Below the pieces are notes generated by a model. It was given only the letters and a program-made list of their open reading frames with translations, was not told the origin of the DNA and made no database searches. From Asterella californica (lineage: Eukaryota > Streptophyta > Marchantiopsida > Marchantiales > Aytoniaceae): a stretch of 64,000 bases of DNA. The stretch spans positions 5,580,001 to 5,644,000 of the forward strand of contig JAYKYS010000014.1 in the NCBI GenBank assembly GCA_036924285.1, in the 5' to 3' direction. How positions within the stretch are numbered: position 1 is the first letter of the stretch; each line of letters opens with the position of its first letter. The translations under genes were made by a program, and so were the position numbers. This document shows positions 33,272-44,149 of this stretch, piece by piece.

Positions 33272-33613
33272 GGGGTGTCAATGTTACGAAGAAATATTCG
33301 CAGATGGGTGATGGACAAAAGATAGAACTTTTCTGCGTCAGTCTTTCATTGAACCGCGGTTAGCTTTGGCTTTTCTTTATAAGAGTAAAATCCGTTCATT
33401 GATGACTTTTTGTCTCTGTAACTTGCAACGATTACTCTGACGATTATATTTCTCTATGCAAAAATGAACGAGCGAAACAAGTGAAAATTCAATAAAAAGA
33501 CACCCACTATGTTTTTCTACAGCATCTCCGAAGATGTTCGGAGGAAACACTCGCCAAAGTCCAGCCAAAGTCCAGCCAAAGTCGTAACAAAAAAGTTCTA
33601 ACATTTACACCCC
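33272..33613 (-). mobile_element. MITE, family member 3 (342 bp, reversed)
   Basis: The ends are GGGGTGTCAATGTTA and TAACATTTACACCCC, flanked by TAATA on both sides (33267-33271 and 33614-33618). Read on the minus strand it aligns with members 1 and 2 (ACGACTTTGGCTGGACTTTG and GCGAGTGTTTCCTCCGAAC match TTCGGCCAGACTGCGG and CCAGTGTTTCATGCGGAC). It carries a local triplication of CCAGCCAAAGT at about 33555-33585. No ORF. Confidence 0.85.
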
Positions 33614-33631
33614 TAATAATGCTGAACGTCA

Positions 33632-33890
33632 GTCAGGTCCACAAGAGAGCAATTCCAGTAGGGGATGCTACTTCATGTGCACTTGTTGTATGCAAGAGTT
33701 TTGATTTAACAATGTGTGATATTTCAGGAACAATAAGTAACCTTAGAGCTATTGATAGCGAGACTAAGCATCGATGATCTTCCTCCCTTCGGGGCGTTGG
33801 TTGCTCAGGTCCCTCTTTCCTCTTTCCTTTGTAAAGCTTGATGGGTCTTTCCATCCGTTGGCTATTCATTGCGTCGCGTGTTCCCCATGG
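33632..33890 (-). repeat. ~255-bp dispersed repeat, copy 1
   Basis: Read on the minus strand this aligns with 44150-44405 (+). Shared phrases include CGACGCAATGA, AGCTCTAAGGT, AAATATCACACA, AATCAAAACTC and ACATGAAGTA. One frame reads TPRREEDH here and TPRREKEHQG in the other copy, so the repeat may have been coding once. The MITE at 33272-33613 inserted right beside this copy. Confidence 0.75.
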
Positions 33891-34310
33891 TGCTAAAATA
33901 TTTGTTTACTAGGAGATGACACAAAAGAAAAAGCCTACATTATCGTGGTATACCTTTACTGACAAGAGCAAGACTCAGGTATAATGCAGGAGGAGGAGGA
34001 GCTGGGAACGTGGTCAAGGTGTTAGAGAACGTGGAACGATTCAAGGAGTGCAGAAACAGTGGAGTGAGAGTTCTGTCTTCTCTGCTGGGAACAGCTTCAA
34101 TCTAATCTAATCCAAATCCATCGCAGAGTACAGGCATTGGACAGAAAGAGCTCTCTCAGTAGCTGCTTGCAGTGCGCCAGCTACCATGCCATGTCTTGAC
34201 AAATTACGGCGGCAGTAGAAAACACTCACTTACTCGGATGGGACTGACTGCATTCCCTACGCTAGCGACGAAATCAACTCTTCAGTCGGCTCTCTGGCTT
34301 AGTAAGGTAA
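33891..34310. other. Intergenic, no gene recognised
   Basis: Balanced composition with small purine-rich runs (GGAGGAGGAGG at 33987). No family is recognised. Confidence 0.35.
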
Positions 34311-34377
34311 GTGCTAAGAACAAATGATCACTAGGAAGAAAAAGTTTATCACTAGACAGATCATTTGTTCTTAGCAC
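34311..34377. repeat. Hairpin with 19-bp perfect stem
   Basis: GTGCTAAGAACAAATGATC (34311-34329) is the exact reverse complement of 34359-34377. The whole unit is bordered by similar direct repeats, CTCTCTGGCTTAGTAA (34290-34305) and CTCTCTGGCTCGCTAA (34381-34396), which look like a duplicated insertion site. It is probably a miniature foldback element. Confidence 0.9.
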
Positions 34378-34521
34378 TAGCTCTCTGGCTCGCTAAACGT
34401 TCTTCAAGGTATCATGTAAATCTGTAACCAGAGTCTATGTACAACTGGTTTTCACATAGCCCTGAAACCCTGTCACATTAGGGAGAACAAATGATCTGTC
34501 TAGTGATAAACTTTTTCTTCC
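34334..34521. mobile_element. 38-bp inverted repeat pair (foldback/MITE)
   Basis: The 38 bases at 34334-34371 (starting GGAAGAAAAAGTTTATCACT) recur exactly in reverse complement at 34484-34521, with 112 bases between. The left arm overlaps the loop and right arm of the 34311-34377 hairpin, so three related segments are nested. The centre (34372-34483) has no ORF. This could be a foldback element whose left end suffered a second inverted duplication. Confidence 0.8.
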
Positions 34522-35589
34522 TTGTAGATAACGCTCAAAACCCTAAGGTGGTGCACATTTGTAAGTAACACTGTGCTTGTATACTGGTATCTAATTACCA
34601 GCTCTTTCGGTAATATGGATGGATCATCAGAGTCGATCAGATCAAGCAGTATAACAAAAGAGGTTCTCCTTGTGTCAGTGGCTTAGAAAGGAGTGGACAG
34701 TTCAGCGTAATGATCAAGTTGGGGACAGATGTATGCTAATATAGAAGACAGATGTGGATGTGTGAGAGTGATGGTAGTGCCTAGACTAGAGACACACGTC
34801 TAAAGGTTGGAGGTTGGAACCTTCCTAGTCACACAATGGAGTTACAAAATTTTGAAAGATACTCGATGGAAATATTTATTCTTCATGTTGGCGCTTGTCA
34901 GGTCCTTTGGCCCAGCTGAGTTGGAGGATGTCAACACATGAAAGTTAGTTGGCTCTCTCATCATCGATCCCAGCTCTGAGCTCAAGTTTCCTCTGCTTTC
35001 CAAGTTGTCCCCTACCACCCACCCAGACGACGGTAGGTACTTACGCGTAGGCGGAAAATGGAAGTAGAGCCTGGAGATGGCTCGTAGCGCTGTAGTTGGA
35101 GACTCGGAGTGCATCTGAACCCCGAAGTATATCTCGGTCTGATCAGCATCCGTTCAGCGGGGCCCAGACTCCACAGTCCAGACTCCAGAGATGTTATGAT
35201 GGACTCCTGTAGGGAGAAAATGCCTGCAGTGTGGATCCATAATCGCTAGCCACAAAGGAGGTCAAACTTCAAACACTTGCAAGGCAAGGTTACGACAAAA
35301 CATGTGATGTGACTACCAGAGGTGAACTGGACTCTGGACCCACATGAGGTCACCATCGATCATCGCTCACGCCTGAATAACTGAGGACGGAAATATTACC
35401 CCTTTCCTGCCTGGCTTGGAGTCACAGGACCCACATGAGAGGTGAGCAAGGTCAATGAATTACCAACCATATAAACAACACATTTGCCTCACTTGCCACA
35501 AAGGAGAGGTCCTAGTCAAGTCTTTCCACAGCACAGAACATGTCTCTCCTCTCAGTTCACTTATTGCGGACTCACTTAACTGCGATGGA
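34522..35589. other. Intergenic, no gene recognised
   Basis: Balanced composition. The 90-codon minus-strand frame at 34842-35114 has no recognisable family. Around 35270-35450, GGACCCACATGAGGT and GGACCCACATGAGAGGTGA form a short direct repeat. Confidence 0.35.
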
Positions 35590-36042
35590 TCAGCCTCGCA
35601 TGGTCCTGCAAGGCACCCACTCGCCAGTAACTACTTCAGTTCGACGTTGTATTTCTGTTTCATCTCGGTCGCCAGCTTGCTCCAACCACGCACGAGCCAC
35701 TACGTGGTGCCGGCCCGTTTGTTGTATGGGCAGCTCTAGCCGGCGCTGTCTCAAGGATCCACTACCATAGCAGGTAAGGTTAGTGAGAATGATATCTGTC
35801 TCTCGCTCCCAATCCACTGACTCCAGGCCACGCCCTCGCTTCCTCTTCATGGCATCTTCACAAGTACACGCGGACCCGTCAGTAGATGCCGGCGGATCCT
35901 CCCGACGGGAGAGTTCCTGCATTTCCTGAGCATACTTGTATCCCACACATCCACACGTGCGAAACTGGGCGGCGTCCTGTAACCATTTTCCGTTTGACTT
36001 GGATAGTCCGAGGATAGCTCGAGAACTACATACATTTGACAA
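35590..36042 (-). CDS. Possible coding region, unknown
   Basis: A 150-codon minus-strand frame whose central part has natural protein character (KWLQDAAQF, KYAQEMQELSRRED, CEDAMKRKRGRGLESVDWER). It has cysteine pairs (CGC, CTC) and a basic KRKRGRG patch. There is no signal peptide, no membrane span and no family that I recognise. On the opposite strand there are good donor-like sequences (AGCAGGTAAGG at 35770, CCCAGGTAATG at 36085), so a + strand gene cannot be excluded. It may be one exon of a larger gene or chance. Confidence 0.25.
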   Translation of the reverse strand: MSNVCSSRAILGLSKSNGKWLQDAAQFRTCGCVGYKYAQEMQELSRREDPPASTDGSACTCEDAMKRKRGRGLESVDWERETDIILTNLTCYGSGSLRQRRLELPIQQTGRHHVVARAWLEQAGDRDETEIQRRTEVVTGEWVPCRTMRG

Positions 36043-37733
36043 TGCAACAGTTCGTGATTACAGTGTGTCTGACGGACGTGCTGCCCAGGTAATGCGAGCT
36101 CAGCAGATTTGGTCGATGACACTCATAAACGGCACCTGACTAAAAGGATCCCAATATCTTGAGGCAAAATAATGGAATAGTGTGCTAATACGTTAGGAAC
36201 CTAAGAAAATGATATTCTGTTTTCTTAAGATCTTTCTTTTCACTAAGGAAGATGAACTAATAAGAAAAGAGGTTGAAATAGCCATCAACCATGGCTCATG
36301 AAATACACGAAGTCTACACGAGCTACTGGACCATTAAATGACTGTCTTACCCGCTAGGGCATTACACGTTAAAGATTCTTCCGTCGGCAGGTCTTGTGGA
36401 GTACTCATTACATGTCAGCGCTCCCGACGGAAGGTTCTCGAACACTTTGAACGCGCAATGAGCTTATCGCCCAAGATAATCGGCACTTGACAAGTGTGCT
36501 CGTACATCCTTCAGAAACAAAACTTGTATGATCCTCCCACCTTGATTATCCCCTTCAGCCTGTACGGTCGAGCAGCTGCAGTGATGTCGAGCTGGAGACC
36601 GAGACTTGTTACAAACAATCTGAATTTTCAAACTTTTTGAGGCGGCATCCTTCGTGAATCTTTGTAGGCCTAACCCACAGAAGTTGACAAACACACCTTT
36701 GGTTCTCTACTGAATTACTGTTGTGAGGCACTTAACTCTCTAGCCAGTTGCAACTGCCTTCATTTGTAGGTCGTCGAAGTTCCTCTGCATAAGAAAGATA
36801 AAGCAACCTTGGTTGATTAATTAATTTCGCGGTAGCAGCATCATTTAGTTCACATCACCATCTTGATGGTTATCGCCAGGAATTCATGTGACTGGATAGA
36901 AAGAGGGTTTTACCAACGAACTGTGACTTTATGAAACCCCAGGGAACACTTGGAGAAGCCGCACGCAAAGACTCCCCATAGCATATACGCATTCTTTCGG
37001 CTTTTCTCCGTTTGAACTTTGCACGATACCTGATACCGCATCAAAGAAAATACGTTTTTCGTGCTTGTAATCATCCTCTTGAGCCCTTTTTCCTTCTTCT
37101 GTACGTCCCGTTTTACCGGAGCACCCTGAGCTATGGGAGAGAGAAATCAGAAACGGTTTAATGATGATGGCCTTCGAAATTCTGAACATCGTCTAGCGCG
37201 ATTATTGGATGATCATCGGAAGTGTAAACATTGTAGCTATACTGATTATTAATCTATGTCCTTTGGGGTAAGAGAGGAGAGATTGAGCATTAAATGTACA
37301 GTAAAGTATGGGCAGATCTCAAGATGTATAAATCATATCAAGCACCTCTGATGGATGGACATGCCTGCTCATCAGTGAGAAACCTTGACTCAAGCAATAT
37401 GCCTTCACCTAACAAAAGAAAACGACAAGTCAATCTGCTTGCTGTGTATGATAATCATTCTTTAGGAGAACAGCTCGGTGAGAGAAAGAGCATGAACCAT
37501 AATTCAACGCGATGAGAGTAAGGACGAAAGTTGTGCGCAAATAAGGGGGGACGGATAAAAGAGATGATGTCATCGGAGAAGAAGTTTAATGAAAAGAAAA
37601 AGGGTACCCAGGATAAGACAAGTAAATTGCGAGTCCAATGTATGATTTTATCGCGCTGGCTCAAAGTACAGATCTGACTACTACTGCTTGAGGTGAAGTA
37701 AAATCCTTGCTTGTACATTTGGTATGTTCACAG
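36043..37733. other. Intergenic, upstream of the fasciclin-like gene
   Basis: Minus-strand frames at 36464-36694 and 36929-37189 lack recognisable domains. Nothing else can be supported. Distal promoter elements of the downstream gene may lie here. Confidence 0.35.
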
Positions 37734-37763
37734 CAGAGAGAGAGAAAGAGAGACACAGAGAGA
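37734..37763 (+). promoter_or_regulatory. GA-repeat tract upstream of the fasciclin-like gene
   Basis: Near-continuous GAGA repeats (CAGAGAGAGAGAAAGAGAG...) lie about 700 bases upstream of the ATG at 38449. GA tracts are common in plant core promoters and 5' leaders and bind BBR/BPC factors. A regulatory role here is inferred. Confidence 0.35.
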
Positions 37764-38448
37764 TGGGGGTCCGGAGGTGGGCCGTCAAGAACTTTCTTTT
37801 GGCCATGGGTAGGGGGACCGACCAATAAATGAATGATCCCACTGCTTTCTTCGTCCGCCCCTCTTTTCTCTGCACTGAGTGAGCTCAGACATGGAGAGAG
37901 CAGAAATGAATGAATGGTGCGCGGGTGCGTTGATTGATTGCTTGAGTTCATGACATGCAGACTCCTCTCTTTTTTCGGATTCTAGCAGATCCCCAAGCAC
38001 CAGCAAAACACACACACACTCCTCTCGCAGACAAGTCAATGGGCCACATGAGGTGATAGAAGGAGGAAGACAGCTCACAACCCACGCAAGCAAGCAACCT
38101 CAACCTAGTCGAAAGAAGTGTGGCGAGGGGAAGAAAGGAGAGGGTGCAGCCAAACTCGAAAAGCGAGTTGGGGGTGTGCATGGGAGAAACAGTAATAGTG
38201 GCAGTAGAGCGCTGTCCCGAGATATGAGCGAAGCGCGAGGTGCAATAGGACCTGGATTGCTAGGCGCAGTTGTTCTTCGAAGAACTGGGCTACGCAACAA
38301 GCTCGAGTGCAGTGAGTTTCTCAGACAGGGAGCAGCAGAAGGATCAGCAGCTGCAAAACAAGGACGCAACTCGCACTTCCACAGAAGAAGAGGAACAACG
38401 GTACTCCGCAGCAGCCATCAACATCCGTAGTTTGGTGTCTTCATCGTC

Positions 38449-39774
38449 ATGGCCGCCCTATTGGGTCTGGCCTTTTTCCTCAGTCTCTGTTTAGCAACTC
38501 CTTCATCGTTCGCTGCGGCAGGTAAAGCCGATGTCGGAAACGCAGGCTCAAGCGCAGGATCTGTCCTGCAGGCCTTGTTAGAATCACACTACACGGAATG
38601 GATGGAGCTCGTCGAGCAAGCAGCTATGCTGCATCCTCTCGAGCAGCTAGTGGCATCGGGTAACAAATTGACCATATTTGCTCCCCAGAACCATCAGCTC
38701 CAAGCAGAAATCAAATCATTCTTACTCAAACCTTCCAATGCCATTGCTTTGAAGCGAGTCGTGCAGCACCATGTGCTGTCCGAACGTGTCACAGCGTCCG
38801 AATGGCGCACTGCTACATTCACAACTCTGGCTTCGGAAACCGTTTCCCTTAGTGCGCAGGACAACATCTTGTACGCAGGTGATGCGGCAGTCATTACTCC
38901 CGACTCAATAATTCGACAGGACGGTGTGGTACATGGAGTCGGAGAAATGCTTGTTCCTAATTCCATTATGCAAGAGTTTGTAGCGTACACCACCCGTAAA
39001 ATGGACACCCCACTACCCACAGGTGCCCCAGGATTAGACAGCCGAAGAGCACAGCTTCTGGAGAAACAGTATAGCACCTTAGAGGCCAAACTACCACTAG
39101 TTTTCATCGGCAGCTCCGCTTTTCTATCCCCTGCTCTGGCACCTTCAGTTGCACCAGCTCCAGGACCAGCCTTGGGACCTTCGACAGCGCCGTGGTTGGG
39201 CATCGGCGAGGACGAGGTTACAACGTTCATTCAAGCAATGCTACGCTTCGGAGGATACACTGAATTCGCAGGACTCTTGGTCGATCTTACATCGTTGGGG
39301 TCGGAGATATCTAAGCTAGTGAACATGGGTTACAAACTCACAATTCTCGCACCGGACGACAAAGCCTGGTCGAATGCACTGACAGAGGAACAGCTTACGT
39401 CGCAATCGGCTCTCGAGGAGATATTGCATTATCATATTATTACCGAGTATCAGACGGAGGAAAGTTTGTACAGCACTTTGAGGCGAATGGGGAAGTCACA
39501 TTTCAGCACCCTCCGAGTGCCTCACAAGCTGGCAGCCCACGAGGTCGATGGGCAGGTGGTTTTTGGTGAGGGAGAGAACGTTGCAGGCGTATTCGATCAC
39601 GACATTTTCGCCGATGGTCGCCTCTCGGTGCAAGGGATCGACAAGGTTCTGATACCAACTGAGCACAAAACCGAGAAGCCAGACGCGGACGAAACTCCCG
39701 CTCCCAAGGTCGTCAAGAAGAACTCGAGAAACTTATACGAAATGATCCAATTACCAAGCGCAGGTATGATTTGA
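38449..39774 (+). CDS. Fasciclin-like arabinogalactan protein (two FAS1 domains)
   Basis: 441 codons with a good start context (GTCATGGCC). Residues 1-24 form a signal peptide (hydrophobic LLGLAFFLSLCLA, then small residues). FAS1 domain 1 (about 36-175) has an H1-like motif KLTIFAPQN (73-81), a QHHVL segment and an H2-like motif ending VHGVGEMLVP. A short Pro/Ala/Ser region (LAPSVAPAPGPALGPSTAP, about 230-248) provides hydroxyproline sites for arabinogalactan. FAS1 domain 2 (about 256-403) has KLTILAPDDKAW, HYHI and LSVQGIDKVLIP. Such proteins are secreted to the plasma membrane and wall and act in adhesion and wall organisation. The order matches the two-FAS1 plant group. The printed frame ends PSAGMI, but the last codons overlap a donor (GCAG|GTATGA at 39763/39764), so the true protein probably continues in a second exon near 40646. 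Confidence 0.93.
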   Translation: MAALLGLAFFLSLCLATPSSFAAAGKADVGNAGSSAGSVLQALLESHYTEWMELVEQAAMLHPLEQLVASGNKLTIFAPQNHQLQAEIKSFLLKPSNAIALKRVVQHHVLSERVTASEWRTATFTTLASETVSLSAQDNILYAGDAAVITPDSIIRQDGVVHGVGEMLVPNSIMQEFVAYTTRKMDTPLPTGAPGLDSRRAQLLEKQYSTLEAKLPLVFIGSSAFLSPALAPSVAPAPGPALGPSTAPWLGIGEDEVTTFIQAMLRFGGYTEFAGLLVDLTSLGSEISKLVNMGYKLTILAPDDKAWSNALTEEQLTSQSALEEILHYHIITEYQTEESLYSTLRRMGKSHFSTLRVPHKLAAHEVDGQVVFGEGENVAGVFDHDIFADGRLSVQGIDKVLIPTEHKTEKPDADETPAPKVVKKNSRNLYEMIQLPSAGMI

Positions 39775-40645
39775 GGCATGAGTTGGTCAATCACAAATCG
39801 AATGTTTTACGAGTATTTTATCGGTGTTATGTTTTAGTTACGGGCAGACGCTTTTGTTTTGAACGAAAATGGTGTGAAATTTGGCACACTCTCAGCGCGC
39901 CCTTCCGTAGGCTGTTCGCGGTCTGCGCCTTCCGGTCCGCTTTGAGGACCGACGTAACATAACACGCCTACGCTCAAGGCTGGGATGGATGGAAAGGGTT
40001 CGCCTTTGTCGACGTGTCTGGCGATGATGCACGTAATTGGTCAGCGAGCCCGCCAATCGCGTGCCCTTCCTATAGGTCACATCAGGCAATTGCGCATCTC
40101 GATATCGAGAAAGTCTCGGTCGGTCGGGACGTAGCGGTCGGATGGTTCCTTCGCTTCCCACCGTTGCTCAGTTCAGTCGTCACTGCAGAGCAGAATTTCT
40201 AGGCGGCCGAGAAAGAAAGAAAAGACCAGAACAGAGCAGACAGCGAGCAACGTGATGGCATCTTGCACGGGCCATCGACACTTTGACGAAGTAAAGTGAC
40301 TAGAGCAGGGCAGCAAGGTCAGGGCAGCAGGTAGTAGCAGCAGGAGCAGCCAAAGCAAAGAGAAAGTCGAAAAAAGGTTCTCTTCTGAGCAACCACCGAA
40401 AGCTTGACTTCGGCTTGTGCTCAGTGGAGATAGCACCACTCCGGGTGACGTCCGCTGTGGACCCACCGACCCGCAAAGCGACACAGGAAGCGAAGAAATG
40501 GTTGTTCAAGAGTGCATCAGGACGAGATGCGGTGTCTCGCGTTGATCCGTTTTTCCCTAGCGGGGAGCTTGTTTTACACAAGATGTGGGTCGGCCGAATC
40601 TGATACCATTCCGTGTTGGCCTGTCCTGTGGATGTGTTTTTGCAG
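39775..40645. other. Probable intron / 3' region of the fasciclin-like gene
   Basis: Balanced composition and no independent gene recognised. If the exon at 40646 is used, 39764-40645 is an intron; otherwise this is 3' UTR and flank. Confidence 0.45.
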
Positions 40646-40728
40646 GCCCAAGGACGTTGAAAGTGCCGAGTTGGATTCGAGTAGTCGCCACTTGCGTGGT
40701 GATGGTCGTGAACGTTCTACTGCTCTAA
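40646..40728 (+). CDS. Probable second exon of the fasciclin-like gene
   Basis: TGTGTTTTTGCAG at 40645 is a strong acceptor. Joining 39763 to 40646 keeps frame (G + GC) and replaces the last two residues of exon 1 with 26 more (total 465 codons), ending SWIRVVATCVVMVVNVLLL and a TAA stop at 40726-40728. A hydrophobic C-terminal tail is what a GPI-anchor signal needs, and many fasciclin-like AGPs are GPI-anchored. The intron would be 882 bases. An alternative acceptor at about 40560 (TTTTTCCCTAG) gives a longer hydrophilic tail, and unspliced termination at 39774 also remains possible. Transcript data would decide. Confidence 0.45.
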
Positions 40729-43700
40729 GTCACAATGACGAGGAAGACAGACTAAAACGAACGGAGAGCGGGAGGGACGGACACTGATGGCGTATAGCGA
40801 GCGCTTGAGACTGGAGTGGAAGTTGAGAGGAAATATATCCATCATCCGAACGCTACGACCACTGCAGCAAGTAACAGGACGTGACTACTACTGCAAAAGC
40901 AGCTTCTGCAAGCCGACTTGTGAGCTTAAGTGAGAGGAACAGTTACCAGTACATGTGTCTTCCTTCCTGGATCGTCCGAGTGTCGACCGCATCAGACTCG
41001 ATCAGAAAAATGCCCTAGCTTCCTTGTAACACGGCTGATGGTACAGCAGCCTTGGCTTCTGACCCCATGTATGTAATTCATAAACACTGCAGCGATTTGC
41101 AGTGCGGTGCTTCGTTGTAAAATAATTGCTGCCGAACTGAAGGTCCCAATTTATTTCTCGATTTGAAAGTTAACAGCCTGAACTTCGTCTACCCTGTTAC
41201 CTTTCTACATTTCAGGGTTGTTCCCTTTGGATTCTTTCTTGCTGAAATTTAGCCAGTGTTGGACTTCGAATTAGGATATGCTTCAGTGTTCTCCAGCCTA
41301 GCTTCCTCCATACACAGTTATAGTACCTTGCTGTCCCTCACAATCAAAGACGAGTTGGTAGAAATAATCCGTGGGCAAGTGCCTGCGCTCATTGTTTCAA
41401 GAGGTTTCTTACATCTGTTGGAGATGATCCATCTTTAAGCGGTACTCTTTCCTTTTATTTGGTGTAATCCTGAGATTTACTACAGTATCATTGCTATAGC
41501 CCACGACTGTGCAGGGTCATTCTTGGCTTGCCCAGTCGAAAGCTTGTTCTGTATCCTACACTTTACTTATTTAACGTGAGCTTCGTCTCCTCATGTTGTC
41601 ATCACCACTGTTCTGGCATGCGGAGGATGTAGCTAAATAAATTTGATTGGATATATTGCTCTCTACCCTATCGTTCCAACACAAACTGTGTAGAGTTTTA
41701 TCAGCGTATGGAAGATTGAGCACTTGAGCGGGTCCTGTCATATCTTCGTGTTATCTTTCCTGCGAGGCCAAAATGCTCTCCATTTATCCGATGTTGCGAC
41801 GTGGGTAGAATCTCTACAGTAGTGTTCGCTCGTGAGTTGAAGATGGAACCAACCTTGTTTCTGCTGATTGATAAGGTCCTTCACTGTTCGCTCAAAATTG
41901 GGCCTATTCAACCTGAGTTGCGGTTTAGACTCGAGAGCGAGAAGACAAGTAATACCCTCATTTAATGTCTCGTCTTTGCGACATCCAAGCTGTCAGAGCT
42001 GGGCAGGGCAACAAAGTTCTGAGAGTGCTTCATCACTTCGCTCCTACCGTAGTGATATTTTTGGTTCGCCTAAACCCGAAGCGAACAATTTAGTTCCACT
42101 GAAAGCAAGATTCCGCCTCGTCAACTTGAGATATAATAAAGTTTCACTTCCTTCCAAATATTTGTTATATTTGCAGGCTCGAAGACAGAGAGCTTAATCT
42201 TCTTAAGGTTCTCGCCTGTGAGCTAATGGAAAAGTTTTAGCGCTTCAACAGCTCAACAGGTGAGTGTCCACCGCCCTTAAGTAGTAGGTTAGCTCAATTA
42301 CCAAAACTGATTTAGTGAAAGTCTCCCAGTTCAACTTTTTGCAGGCAGGCACGATGTAGAAGGCAAGATGCACTAGTGACGACTGTGGAATACATTACGC
42401 AAACTGATCGTCTCTCAGTTGAATTATTTATTGTTTGGCTAGCCGATATCAGTATCACTAAGGTGTGCTTCAACAATCTTTGTTCGGTATCTTCATTCCT
42501 CTGTTCATGGTAGAGCGATCGTGAAGTCACTTTACGAGGAAATGAAATAGTCCACCAACCTCCGGGAGTATCTCACTGTATCTGTCGTCCTGTCAGAGGA
42601 CAGGACACGAGTCTTTGAGCACACTTCAAAGGATCTGATTCATACACCAATCGTACGACATACGTGGCGAGTAACTGAATGGTACGAGGCTTGCCTGCAG
42701 TGTAGGGTCCACAACTTAAGGGACCAGGGGACAGCAGTAATTTTCTGGGTGTGTTACGTGAGAAGCCTTTTGACTGGAAAGCCGAGTCCTATGATACATT
42801 CATCTGTATCAAAGTGAATTCTACATCTGAAGATGATAGATATACGAGAGAACCGACTCAACCGAGTCACGACGACGAAGTTACGTGCATGGACAACAGC
42901 GGAATTTATTGGAATGGTCCTAACACAAAACATGTCTTTTGTATACTGTCGCATAATCTCTGATTCGTGCTCAGGATTTAAAGGCCTCTTGTCCTGACCT
43001 GCTAATATCAATGATAGACGTCTTATTGTACCAATGATAGACCTTGTCCTAACGAACCGGCCAGGACTCAGAAGGAGAGAAAGCTCGCTGACTAGTAAAA
43101 TGGTTTCCGGATTTTGTCGTGGATGTAGCTGGGCAAAAAGTAATTTACCAAAAGTCGACTTTACATTCCCCTTTGGAGCATGAACTGGAGCATTTTAAGC
43201 CTCTCACTGTCCACCTTTAATCATCTACCATACTAGAATATGCATCGAGTGGGGGTTCTTGGAAATTATTTCGCTGGGTTGCCGAGGAAGGCAGTTGTGT
43301 GAGGTGCTGCGGAATGGGCGATAAGTTTGCAGGCAAGGGGGTTCTAGGGATAATTTAATTCTAAAGATATCTCTAAATCTTCTGGGAAAAATGATATATT
43401 TCTTTTCTGTAAAAATGATCAATTACGGGAGAATTGTACTTTAAATATGTTTTATGAGCTCTCTCAAGAAAGAAGATATAATTTCTACCTCGCTTTGGAG
43501 ACGAAGGTGTTGATTTAGAACTCCTACCGTCTAGTCTTATAACGAACACACTTGTCACTGTGAACTATACAAAAATGTACTATTGATTTCAATCTAGCCA
43601 GCGCATCTTACCTCCATGTGGTAAAGTACCAGTCTTAGATAGTCTTCGCACATAGTATTTTGAAGATGATTTTTGGTGCGTCGCTCGTGTGGAAAAGGAG

Positions 43701-43790
43701 CAGGTGGACTGGACTGTGCTAGTTTTGTGGGGAGAAACTTGTTTCAAAACGGTCCGTACGTTTCTATACAGTTTGGGAAAGGGGTATTAG
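40729..43790. other. 3' flank of the fasciclin-like gene; no other gene
   Basis: AAATAAA at 41635 is a possible polyadenylation signal for the upstream gene, though far from the stop. Frames at 41256-41438 and 41868-42197 (+) have no recognisable family. From 43340 the sequence becomes AT-rich. Confidence 0.4.
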
Positions 43791-43821
43791 CCGGACTAAA
43801 AATCCCTAATTTTTAGTCCGG
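43791..43821. repeat. 31-bp hairpin
   Basis: CCGGACTAAAAAT and ATTTTTAGTCCGG are perfect 13-bp arms around CCCTA, preceded by GGGGTATTAG. It is a compact snap-back structure of the kind left by small foldback elements. No role is shown. Confidence 0.9.
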
Positions 43822-44149
43822 AGAAGCAACGTGTCCTCTTCCTTCCCCCGCGAAATGTGTGTATACTGAACAGTCTACGTGGTTTAGTTGCTCCGCCATT
43901 TTTAGGCATGATCCTAAGAACTTCCAAGTTTGGTTCACTTCTAATATCCTTCCAGTTTGATAACAGTTAGTCAATCATCGAAAGTCCGTTACCTTCTGCC
44001 TGTTTGAAAACTTTGCAATGATTTTCAACGCAGACTGCGCAGTCTACTATGGTAAATTCCTCCGAGGATAAACACGCCACTCACAGCAGATGAAGGTTTA
44101 TATGTATAGCACAAGCCACGAGAGGGAATGGCTTGTCATTCCTAAACGT
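43822..44149. other. Intergenic spacer
   Basis: No gene and no repeat recognised in this stretch. Confidence 0.4.

Noticed and set aside
38694..39230. 178-codon minus-strand frame
   Set aside because: It is antisense to the fasciclin-like coding region and has no family features of its own.
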